DNA from: Pollenia angustigena | Lineage: Eukaryota > Arthropoda > Insecta > Diptera > Polleniidae | NCBI GenBank assembly: GCA_930367215.1 | Contig: OV884056.1 | Span: forward strand, 93,817,285-93,881,284 | DNA: 64,000 nucleotides | Direction of reading: 5' to 3' | Part shown: piece after piece, positions 44,984 through 55,371 of the stretch | How positions within the stretch are numbered: the stretch's first letter is position 1 | How the letters are laid out: every line of letters begins with the position of its first letter | Translations under genes and position numbers: made by a program | Notes under the pieces: generated by a model | Database searches by the model: none | Told to the model about the DNA's origin: nothing | What the model saw: only the letters and a program-made list of their open reading frames with translations

Positions 44984-46862
44984 CTACTTATTTACCTTAA
45001 TGCTTAAATACATTTTACCCTGTATAGTCTGTTTAACAGGATTGATTTTCTTTAAAATTTGCGTCATAGTCTCAACCAAACGGTCACTAGATACTCCGGT
45101 TTTCTTATTTTTAAACTTTGTTAATAATTCAGTGGCTGTCATCGGCTTACGCATAAGGTAACGACGAACTGCTTCTTCGGTAATGCCATAGTCGCTACAA
45201 AAGTAAAAGTTTAGGAAATGTGTACAAATTTTTTTTTAAATAACATACTCTTTGCTGTTTGATGAAACAACACCAGCAAATGTTGAAGGCAATGATGGTG
45301 TGGATATATCAGTTTTAGGTCTTTTAGCTGGAGTGCTTACAGGACTATTACTGTTTTCAGAGGCAGTAAGATCACTTGGCATACTGTTTACTTTACGTTT
45401 ATTAGCATCGTTATTAAATGTGGGTGTGGCAGAACGAGAGTTTTGGTTGCTCATGGATTTTAAGTTATCCTTTTTCTTGAATTTATCATCTTCGGAATCA
45501 CTGCTGTCAGAACTAAAGTCACTAGACGAATCTAAAAAATAAGGGGGAATAACCACAAAATGATTTTGATTTAAATATAATATTACTATACCCTTTTTAT
45601 CGTCTTTGGCTTTATTTTTAGACTTCTTTTTATCTTTACTGTCTTCCTTCGTTTTATCTTTCTTTTTTTTCTCGTCGTCATCCTTGTCTGATTCGTCAGA
45701 TTTATTATCCTCTTCATCTTCTTCGTCTGAGGTTAAAAGTTTTCGCAAAGCATCTTCTTCTGCCACCGATTTCATGTCTTTGTCCAATTTGGCCTCTGGA
45801 TCGGGTTCGCTGTAAAAAAAAATGAATAAGCAAAACTAAACTTCATTCTAATATTTAGCATAACATACTCTTCACTAGATTCAGTGTCATAGTCCATTTC
45901 ACGACCCTCTTCATCACCGTCATCTGATTCTTCAAAGGCCTCATCGTCAACGTCACGTTTCTTTTTCTTTTTTTCTATCCCCTTGCCCTTTTTAACTTTC
46001 TTACCATCATCATCACTGTCTTCTTCATTTTTCTTTTTCTCCTCAGCATCACTGTCCGAATCAGACTCTTCTTCGGAATCGATCCATTCATCCATTTCAC
46101 TAATCTTAAGTTCTTTTGGTTTTTTTCCGGCCCCCTTAACTTTGATCTCTTCGGGATCCTTTTCTTCCTCTTCATCACCCTTTAAACGTTTACGCAACAT
46201 AAGTGTGAAATAGTTCATCACCTTCTTACGTCGGCCAAACTCCTGCTCAGCTTCCTCTGCAGACAGGGACTTATAACGTTGTATGGGTTGGAAATTATAC
46301 CACTCGTTCAATGGATAAGCTTCGATGGCACCATCAGGTGCATGAGTAAAAACATAAAATGCAGCATTTTCACTTACTCCGCCTTCTCGAATACCTTTAA
46401 ACTTTTTGCCACTTTTCCCACCTACTTTTAAAATCCAAGGCTGAGCTTCTGGTCTATATTTCTTAGCTATAATACCGAATTTTTTGCGACGCACTTCCTC
46501 ACGCAAATCCCGATTGTACTCGGAGCCAGCACCAAATTTCGGCATCTCTTCTTCTGCGCCCTTAAACTCTTTCATATTGTTTTCTCTCTCTAATTTCACA
46601 TTACGCCACTGGGCGAAATCCACATTGAGTGTGGCATTAAAACGCATTACATGATGTTTTTTACGTAAATTTTTGGGTACACGTATATTAAATTCTTGTA
46701 CATTGGCCGGAGCCGTTGGTGTAGAAGATGATGGCGCGTTGGCATTCGACGATGTCCCGGCACTTGTTGACGGCTAACATATGGACAAATTAAAAAAATT
46801 CCGTGTACAAAATAAATTTAGAGTTTTATAATACTTACTGCGACTTTGGAGACCGAAGACAT
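44984..46862 (-). CDS. TfIIFalpha: Transcription initiation factor IIF subunit alpha (RAP74)
   Basis: Complete gene of five exons read on the minus strand: 46862-46839, 46773-45869, 45809-45592, 45531-45249, 45194-44984, 546 aa, all joins in phase. Residues about 33-200 form the RAP74 N-terminal dimerisation barrel, which pairs with the beta subunit (HHVMRFNATLNVDFAQW, PWILKVGGK, AAFYVFTHAPDGAIEAYPL). Residues about 205-440 are a long charged Asp/Glu/Lys/Ser region. The C-terminal winged helix starts DDYGITEEAVRRYL and ends KINPVKQTIQGKMYLSIK. TFIIF escorts RNA polymerase II into the preinitiation complex and stimulates elongation; the C-terminal domain contacts the FCP1 phosphatase. The frame continues three residues (VNK) past the point where I recall the Drosophila protein ending. 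Exon 1 is only eight codons, supported by a good donor and matching N-terminal style (MSSVSKVA). Confidence 0.96.
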
Positions 46863-47298
46863 TTTAATTAATTTTCAGTTTTATATGAAAATCCAAATCA
46901 GAGAAAATCTATTTCATAAAAACAAAAAAACATTTATTTTGGGTTTCGAAAGCAATACAGTGGTGCCAATGTTATTTTTTGAGTAATTGTCAAAAATCTG
47001 ACAGTCTTTTAAATGTCACACACCGAGTAATTTGTGATGTCTTAACACATGCGATAACGTCGTGGAATAGCTTCGACAAATTGCCAATGTTGGTGAAGAC
47101 GTACATATCTTAAGCAGCCCATACACTTGCAATATTAATGCATAGAATAATCGCATTATTATTTCCATTTTGTCCTATATTATGCAATAAGTCACACAAT
47201 GTTTTCATACATTTAATAAAAAGGTAAACATAACCTATAGGAATACCATAAACAGCATTGCACAAGATTTCATAATCAAATTCTCATAACATTTATTA
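46863..47298. promoter_or_regulatory. Upstream region of TfIIFalpha
   Basis: About 440 bp between the TfIIFalpha start codon and the tRNA-like repeat cluster; no recognisable core promoter element. The promoter is inferred from position only. Confidence 0.3.
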
Positions 47299-49995
47299 TA
47301 ATAATTAGTATTGTGGTTATTTTGTTGAACTATTTATGGTTTTTAATCCAAATTTTTAATATTTTTAATTAGGCTTAAGTTCATGAAATTTAATTTTTTT
47401 TTATTAAATTATTTTTATGAAGGAATTTTACAACATGAAAATCAATCAAAATTGTTATTGATAATCTTTCATTCTTGACGTGGCTCGGGCTCGAACCCTG
47501 GCCGGCAGGTTACCATGACATGTTTCGATCGCAACCACTCGATCTCCTCAGATGGATTTGCCGTCTTACACTCGCAGCCATCGACGACTGCTGACGTCAC
47601 TAGTCAAACATCAATCCTTAAACCAAATTGTATTTTAACATTTGGTAGATCGAAATTTGCTTTCCTGAATGATTATCCATTTTAATTGATTTTTACATGT
47701 TTTTTCCTTTACTTCTGTTTTTTCGTACTTTCGTCAAGAATTTTTCTTGAAGTCCAAGTACATTTTTTTGTTTTTTCACTTTGTCTTTCTCTTTTCTGTT
47801 GACCTTTTTCAGCACAACTTGAAGGACAAATGTACACATAGAGCTCGTGCCTTAGCTTTAACAATAATTAGTATTGTGGTTATTTTGTTGAACTATTTAT
47901 GGTTTTTAATCCAAATTTTTAATATTTTTAATTAGGCTTAAGTTCATGAAATTTAATTTTTTTTATTAAATTATTTTTATGAAGAAAGGAATTTTACAAC
48001 ATGAAAATCAATCAAAATTGTTATTGATAATCTTTCATTCTTGACGTGGCTCGGGCTCGAACCCTGGCCGGCAGGTTACCATGACATGTTTCGATCGCAA
48101 CCACTCGATCTCCTCAGATGGATTTGCCGTCTTACACTCGCAGCCATCGACGACTGCTGACGTCACTAGTCAACATAGTCAACATGTCATGGTAACCTGC
48201 CGGCCAGGGTTCGAGCCCGAGCCACGTCAAGAATGAAAGATTATCAATAACAATTTTGATTGATTTTCATGTTGTAAAATTCCTTTCTTCATAAAAATAA
48301 TTTAATAAAAAAAATTAAATTTCATGAACTTAAGCCTAATTAAAAATATTAAAAATTTGGATTAAAAACCATAAATAGTTCAACAAAATAACCACAATAC
48401 TAATTATTGTTAAAGCTAAGGCACGAGCTCTATGTGTACATTTGTCCTTCAAGTTGTGCTGAAAAAGGTCAACAGAAAAGAGAAAGACAAAGTGAAAAAA
48501 CAAAAAAATGTACTTGGACTTCAAGAAAAATTCTTGACGAAAGTACGAAAAAACAGAAGTAAAGGAAAAAACATGTAAAAATCAATTAAAATGGATAATC
48601 ATTCAGGAAAGCAAATTTCGATCTACCAAATGTTAAAATACAATTTGGTTTAAGGATTGATGTTTGACTAGTGACGTCAGCAGTCGTCGATGGCTGCGAG
48701 TGTAAGACGGCAAATCCATCTGAGGAGATCGAGTGGTTGCGATCGAAACATGTCATGGTAACCTGCCGGCCAGGGTTCGAGCCCGAGCCACGTCAAGAAT
48801 GAAAGATTATCAATAACAATTTTGATTGATTTTCATGTTGTAAAAATTCCTTTCTTCATAAAAATAATTTAATAAAAAAAAATTAAATTTCATGAACTTA
48901 AGCCTAATTAAAAATATTAAAAATTTGGATTAAAAACCATAAATAGTTCAACAAAATAACCACAATACTAATTATTGTTAAAGCTAAGGCACGAGCTCTA
49001 TGTGTACATTTGTCCTTCAAGTTGTGCTGAAAAAGGTCAACAGAAAAGAGAAAGACAAAGTGAAAAAACAAAAAAATGTACTTGGACTTCAAGAAAAATT
49101 CTTGACGAAAGTACGAAAAAACAGAAGTAAAGGAAAAAACATGTAAAAATCAATTAAAATGGATAATCATTCAGGAAAGCAAATTTCGATCTACCAAATG
49201 TTAAAATACAATTTGGTTTAAGGATTGATGTTTGACTAGTGACGTCAGCAGTCGTCGATGGCTGCGAGTGTAAGACGGCAAATCCATCTGAGGAGATCGA
49301 GTGGTTGCGATCGAAACATGTCATGGTAACCTGCCGGCCAGGGTTCGAGCCCGAGCCACGTCAAGAATGAAAGATTATCAATAACAATTTTGATTGATTT
49401 TCATGTTGTAAAATTCCTTTCTTCATAAAAATAATTTAATAAAAAAAAAAAATTAAATTTCATGAACTTAAGCCTAATTAAAAATATTAAAAATTTATTA
49501 TAATATTCAATATTTTTAATCAGGTTTAAGTTAATCAAATTTAATTTTCATTAAATTACTTTTATGAAGAAAGGAATTTTACAACATGAAAATTAATTAA
49601 AATTGTTATTGATAATCATTCATTCTTGGCTGACCTGAGATTCGAACCCAGGCGGCTGGTTACCCTGACATGTTTCGATCGCTACCACTCGATCTCCTCA
49701 GAGGGAATTGCCGTCTTACACTCGCAGCCATCGACGACTGCTGACGTCAATAGTCAAACATCAATCCTTAAACCAAATTGTATTCTTACCTTTGGTAGAT
49801 CGAAATTTGCCTTTTTGAATGATTATCCATTTTTAATTTATTTTACATGTTTTTTCGTACTTTTTGACAAGAATTCTTCTTGAAGTTCAAAGTACATTTT
49901 TGTTTTTTCATGTTTGTCGTTCCTTTTCTTGTTGACCTTTTTCAGCACAACTTGAAGGACAAATGTACACATACAGCTCGTGCCTTAGCATAATC
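47299..49995. repeat. Cluster of tRNA-like repeat units, direct and inverted
   Basis: Units of about 563-570 bp: minus-oriented 47371-47933 and part of 47934-48172, then plus-oriented from about 48178, with unit ends at 48337, 48906 and 49476, then a diverged minus unit at 49490-49995. Unit boundaries are CTTAAGCCTAATT. Each carries CGAGTGGTTGCG (A-box-like), GGTTCGAGCCCG (B-box-like) and an upstream region with CTAAGGCACGAGCTC. Three identical 62-codon frames inside are repeat by-products. The inner copies are nearly identical, so the cluster is young. Confidence 0.8.
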
Positions 49996-50177
49996 GATTT
50001 CGTATTGCGGAAGATACTTCCATCGGGAAGAAACGTCTCTCGATAGCAATACTCCTAAACAATACGAAAACAATTATGCTAGATGATAAACTAGCAATAT
50101 TGCCAGATAACCACTTATAAGAAAATAGGGAGATATCGCCAAAATATCATTAGGATGATTAAAAGAAGATTTTGCAT

Positions 50178-50290
50178 CGATTTCGAACGTAAACGTTTGC
50201 ATAGAAAATTACATTTAAAACAACAATAATTAGATATTAAATTGCTTTCGAATATAATTTTCTATGCGAACGATGACGTTCGAAATCGTT
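50178..50290. mobile_element. Foldback, CGATTTCGAACGT ends
   Basis: GATTTCGAACGTAAACG and GCATAGAAAATTA face TAATTTTCTATGC and GACGTTCGAAATCG. Confidence 0.7.
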
Positions 50291-50377
50291 AAACAGGCAG
50301 TTAGTGCTGTAAAGCATTAATTTGAGTTTCACAACACTGAAAAAATAATTTCGATTCGTTCAATATCGACTAAAAGA

Positions 50378-50380
<3 letters not shown>

Positions 50381-50421
<41 letters not shown>
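50381..50421. repeat. TA microsatellite
   Basis: Alternating TA over about 40 bp, directly next to a CTAGATGACCC-family copy. Confidence 0.9.
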
Positions 50422-50422
<1 letters not shown>

Positions 50423-51864
50423 ATTTCTAAAGCACTTTTTTTTGTCGGTTGCAAATATCTCCCATACCACCGCATCAAATTTAATGAATGATATCTCATT
50501 TTAAAGCTTATTTCTAACACTAATGACGAAAAGTAATTAGAAATTGAAAAATTAATATTTTCATTGATAAAAATTATATTTTATATAGAACTGCAATAGA
50601 ACTGCATGATAATACTGTTCAAACGTGGTAACACAGGGTCGCTTAACAGAACTGCATGATAAAACTGTTCAAATGTGGTAATACAGGGTCGCTTAATAGT
50701 AATGCATCATCATCATATATATCATCATATATATTATTTCTAAAGCACTTTTTTTTGTCGGTTGCAAATATCTCCCATACCACCGCATCAAATTTAATGA
50801 ATGATATCTCATTTTAAAGCTTATTTCTAACACTAATGACGAAAAATAATTAGAAATTGAAAAATTAATATTTTTATTGATAAAAATTACGGTGCAAAAT
50901 ATTCGCACGGGTCATCTATCATATATATTATTTCTAAAGCACTTTTTTTTGTCGGTTGCAAATATCTCCCATACCACCGCATCAAATTTAATGAATGATA
51001 TCTCATTTTAAAGCTTATTTCTAACACTAATGACGAAAAATAATTAGAAATTGAAAAAATTATATTTTCATTGATAAAAATTATATTTTAAAATGTATTG
51101 AAGTTACTAAAATTTCTATTAATTATTTTCATTTTATATTACAAAAATGACAACTAACGGTGCGAAATATTCGCACGGGTCATCTAGTATATATTATTTC
51201 TAAAGCACTTTTTTTTGTCGGTTGCAAATATCTCCCATACCACCGCATCAAATTTAATGAATGATATCTCATTTTAAAGCTTATTTCTAACACTAATGAC
51301 GAAAAATAATTAGAAATTGAAAAATTAATATTTTCATTGATAAAAATTATATTTTAAAATGTATTGAAGTTGCTAAAATTTCTATTAATTATTTTCATTT
51401 TATGTTACAAAAATGACAACTAACGGTGCGAAATATTCGCACGGGTCATCTTGTATATATTATTTCTAAAGTACTTTTTTTGTCGGTTGCAAATATCTTC
51501 CATACCACCTCATCAAATTTAATGAATTATATCTCATTTTAAAGCTTATTTCTAACACTAACGACGAAAAATAGTTAGAAATTGAAAAATTAATATTTTC
51601 ATTGATAAAAATTATATTTTAAAATGTATTGAAGTTACTAAAATTTCTATTAATTATTTTCATTTTTGTCTGGGATCACACTATGAAAGTTTTCTTTCAA
51701 AAAGTCTGAGTTTATGGGTGAGAGCGAAAAAAGGAACAGCATGTTCTCCTCCCCTCTCACCCATAAACTCAGACTTTCTGAAAGAAAACTTTCATAGTGT
51801 GAACCCAGACTTATGTTACAAAAATGACAACTAACGGTGCGAAATATTCGCACGGGTCATCTAG
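50418..51864 (-). repeat. Array of five CTAGATGACCCGTGCGA repeats
   Basis: Minus-oriented copies at 50418-50580 (leader lost), 50727-50918 (short form), 50924-51187, 51188-51453 and 51455-51864 (long forms). Each junction is a short TA-rich tract. The last copy is split by the foldback at 51668-51810. A 54-bp tandem duplication (GAACTGCATGATAA) sits at 50598-50700. Confidence 0.85.
51668..51810. mobile_element. TTA-duplicating foldback, GTCTGGG ends
   Basis: GTCTGGGATCACACTATG faces CATAGTGTGAACCCAGAC. The empty site TTTTCATTTTATGTTAC in neighbouring repeats shows TTA as the target (left copy mutated to TTT). Confidence 0.85.
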
Positions 51865-51954
51865 TTACAAATAGAATTGCTTTCGAGTTAAATAAATCTT
51901 TCTTCGTTTTCCCTAAAAATTTCATCGATAAACTTTGTAGCTTGTCTTTTGATT

Positions 51955-52085
51955 AGTATGTGTTCACATTATGAAAGTTTTCTTTCAGAAAGTCTGAGCT
52001 TATTGGTGAGAGGGGAGAGAAGAATATACTGTTTTCTTTCAGACTTTCTTAAAGAAAACTTTCACAGTAGAAACCTAGTCTTAGT
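51955..52085. mobile_element. Diverged relative of the GTTCACAC foldback
   Basis: GTGTTCACATTATGAAAG faces CTTTCACAGTAGAAACC, with a GAGAGGGGAGA core. Confidence 0.65.
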
Positions 52086-52093
52086 TCTCAAAT

Positions 52094-52642
52094 GCACCAA
52101 TACCTCGGTTTGCGTAGCTAATAGGAACCGGAGAAACGCGACACAAACCGAAACGATGCAAGTCAAGCTCGATTTTCTATACATTTGTATTGATAATCAT
52201 TAAATTGGTTCCAAGATCCATAACTTTAGCTGAAAAAATTAATTATGGCATTCTTCCAAATGTGACTCCATTTATTCCATTAAAAGACTTCTCATTTTTG
52301 TAATCTCTTTATGTTGCAACGATGTTTCGCTTTCATAATTTTTTTAAATTTTCAACGTTGGAATACATCGATTTTATTTTGCGGAAGGAAAATTTCCAGT
52401 TTTTACACTAGGATTATTTACTTTCTTTTTTGCCTCATTGTTGCAAAATACATATTAAGATTAAACATTACTTCAGCAAATGTAAATTGAATCTATTTAC
52501 GACGTTCAACTGGCAGCCTGCAGATAACCTTCAAATACATTCAAACGTATTTGCATTCGACTTAAATGGAAACCCGCGTTTTACTGTTTAAGCTTTGTAC
52601 AAATATTTTTACATGGACGACCAAACCCGAGGTATTGGTGTA
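52094..52642. mobile_element. Inverted-repeat element, CACCAATACCTCGG ends
   Basis: CACCAATACCTCGGTTTG faces CAAACCCGAGGTATTGGTG; about 549 bp; interior unknown. Confidence 0.7.
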
Positions 52643-52734
52643 TCTGTAATATTTATTATCGTGGATTTTACGCCCTTTTTATATATTTTTTAATATACGT
52701 AAATGTATATCGTTACTTTAATATAGAAAAGCCC

Positions 52735-52944
52735 TAACTAACGTTTTCCTTACTTTACAGGAGAAGGAAAAAACTTAACAAAAATTATAGTCTTGTAGTC
52801 GCGATTTTTTTTAGACGCAGTTTTTTTTTTATTAAATTCTCTAAACAATTTAATAAAAAACTGGGTTTAAAAAAATCGCAACTACAATACCACAATTGTT
52901 ATTAAGTTTTTTCCTTCTCCTGTAAAGTATGGAAAATGTTAGTT
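52735..52944. mobile_element. Foldback with about 45-bp arms
   Basis: TAACTAACGTTTTCC then AGGAGAAGGAAAAAACTTAA faces TTAAGTTTTTTCCTTCTCCT then GGAAAATGTTAGTTA. Inner arms also pair (AATCGCGAC region). Confidence 0.8.
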
Positions 52945-53235
52945 ACGATATTGAAATACGACTATCGAATTCGATATTTTTTAAAGTCAGTCTTCATTAA
53001 AAACTCAAAATTTTAGCCGTTTTTCAAACAATATGTTTTTTAAGAATTGGTTTTGCTGTTTTTTTACACTAATACTAAAATCTGAAATGATTGAAAGAAT
53101 AATTAAACGATTTATTTTATGCGGTTTTGGAACAATGTATGCCTATAGATATGTATTTGGAATAATAATAAGATTTGTGCATATATACACATATATAAAA
53201 TTTTTTAATTTGGTTATAGTTGCAGCAAAATACGA

Positions 53236-55136
53236 TCGAAAAATGTCAGGGTTACCTGCCGGCCAGGGTTCGAGCCCGGCTGCAGTCAAGAATTAAATTA
53301 ATGTTGTTTTAATTGCAATCTATCAGTACAAAATGATAATAAGCAAATTAGATGAAACATAAAATTACAGTGGTAATTGTACTTTAACAAAAAAAGTACA
53401 ACTATAAAAATAGAAAACGAATACTGTGCTTTACAAAATTTCAATTAACAAGTAGGTATAAACTAGATAATATGATTATTAATTTTAAATAATAAATTAA
53501 TGGCAAAAATTATTTTTTAGTACATACAATGTATATATAATGGTAATATAAATTAATAAAAAAAAAGTAAAGTAAAAGAAGAAGAAAAGAAAAGAAAAAA
53601 AAAATAAATAAATACATTTAACTAATTTCTAAATGGCAAATCTAAGATATGATATCTCTTAAGTCTCTTAATTTCGTCAGTATCGTCTAATAAAGCAATA
53701 GCCAATGGATTCACGTGATAACTAAGTCTTTTAAAGTATTTATCACTAAAAGAACTGATAGTTTCCTTTACAGTTTTAATTTTGAGATCATTGTGGATTG
53801 CTTCATTAGTAATATACCAAGGTGACTGAACAATAAGTCTTAGAGTTTTTGATTGGTATCTTTGAATAATTTCAATATTTGAATGACTTGCAGTTCCCCA
53901 TAATTGAATTCCATAAGTCCACACCGGTTTTAAAATTGCTTTATAAAGTCTTATTTTATTTTCAATATTTAGCTGAGACTTAGGACCAATTAACCAATAA
54001 AATTTTCTATTAATTAAATTCAAATGCTGACGCTTATTTTTTATGTGTTGTTTCCAAGTAAGTCTACGATCCATGCTCAAGCCAAGATATTTAACACAAA
54101 CATTTTTAGGTATCTGTATATTATTAATAGTAAGATTGGGACAGTCACCCTTTCTAAGTGTGAAAGTTACATGTGAAGATTTTTCCGCATTTACTTTTAT
54201 TTTCCATTTTTTCAGCCACAATTCAATTAGATTTAATTCACTCTGAACATTATTAGATGCAACTGAAGGTGAATTGTCTGCTGCTAAAATTGCCGTGTCA
54301 TCTGCATATGTTGAAACAGTTACATTTTGTGAAATTGGCATGTCAGCTGTGAAAATTGTATATAACACCGGACTTAGTACGCTGCCTTGTGGCACACCTG
54401 CTCTAATATCAAAAATGTTTGACCTCACATCTTTTATTTTGACATAATAGGTTCTGTTTTGTATATAAGACTTTATAATTGAATAAAATGTAGCTGGAAG
54501 AAGATTTTTTAACTTAAACAAAAGACCAATATGCCAGACTCTGTCAAACGCCTGTTGAATATCCAAGAAGACCCCAGAACAGTACTTATTTTCTTCAAAA
54601 GCTTTCCGAATAACGTTGACTACTCTATGACACTGTTCAGGAGTACCATGTTTTTGTCTAAATCCAAATTGATGGTCGGGAATAATATGCAGTTGTTCAA
54701 GTACTGGAGACAATCGGCTTAAGAAAATTTTCGAAAAAATACTCAAAAGGCTAATCGGTCTATAAGATGTTATTTCATTTTCTGGTTTATTTGGCTTTTT
54801 AATCAATATAATCTCAGCACATTTCCACTGAGAAGGAAAGTGACTTAAGCGCAAATTATAATTAAAAAGTAATGTCATATAAATAATGGCTTTTTTGGGC
54901 AAATTTCTAACCACCCTTGCATCAATATTATCATATCCAGGTGATTTTTTTGGATACAGTCAAGAATGAAAAATTATCAATAACAATTTTAATTAATTTT
55001 CATGTTATTAAACTCCTTTCTTCATAAAAATAATTTAATGAAAAATTAAATTTGATGAACTTAAGCCTAATTAAAAATATTAAAAATTTGGGTTAAAAAC
55101 CATAAATAGTTCAACAAAAAAAAAACCACAATAATA
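53236..55136 (+). mobile_element. tRNA-like repeat copy split by a LINE
   Basis: 53236-53293 has CCTGCCGGCCAGGGTTCGAG; 54957-55136 has the downstream body (AATTATCAATAACAA to CTTAAGCCTAATT and the CCATAAATAGTTCAAC extension). The halves are joined by the duplicated CAGTCAAGAAT. Confidence 0.8.
53294..54956 (-). mobile_element. 5'-truncated jockey-like LINE with open RT frame
   Basis: Flanked by the 11-bp duplication CAGTCAAGAAT (53283-53293, 54957-54967). From 54956 the frame is open on the minus strand to the stop at 53622, about 444 codons. Reverse transcriptase motifs in order: KKSPGYDNIDA, SYRPISLLSIFSKIF, QFGFRQKHGT, FLDIQQAFDRVWH, GVPQGSVLSP, STYADDTAIL, then the C-terminal region ILKPVWTYGIQLWGTASHSN. 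The endonuclease and ORF1 are absent. No stops in the frame suggest a recent insertion. Confidence 0.9.
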
Positions 55137-55139
55137 ATT

Positions 55140-55240
55140 ACGTTCGATATATCGATATTTTTGAAATAATAAATATCGATTCTCTTAAAAATTATCGATT
55201 CGATATGTATCAATATATTTTTTCAATTGGCCCATCCCTA
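55140..55240. mobile_element. End of a TATCGATA-rich hAT-like element
   Basis: CGATATATCGATA reiterations followed by GGCCCATCCCTAG; related to 28764-29692. Confidence 0.45.
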
Positions 55241-55371
55241 GTTTATAGTGCATATTTCACCCTTTTGAGGCATATTTGACTGTTTGAAACTGTCATAAAA
55301 AATTTTTCTTATACATATTTCTTTCTTGATTTTAAAATACCTGGGGTTATTGCTTAGCATTCTGATGTAAA

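Noticed and set aside
45252..46213. Plus-strand Ser/Leu-rich frames opposite TfIIFalpha
   Set aside because: They are antisense shadows of the Asp/Glu/Lys-rich exons.
48700..48790. Functional tRNA gene in the 48-kb cluster
   Set aside because: A- and B-box-like sites exist, but I could not fold an acceptor stem or anticodon arm. It looks like a tRNA-derived repeat.
47747..49092. Three identical 62-codon frames (47747, 48336, 48904)
   Set aside because: They lie in copies of the same tRNA-like repeat unit and on both strands; identity comes from the repeat, and no coding bias or family match is seen.
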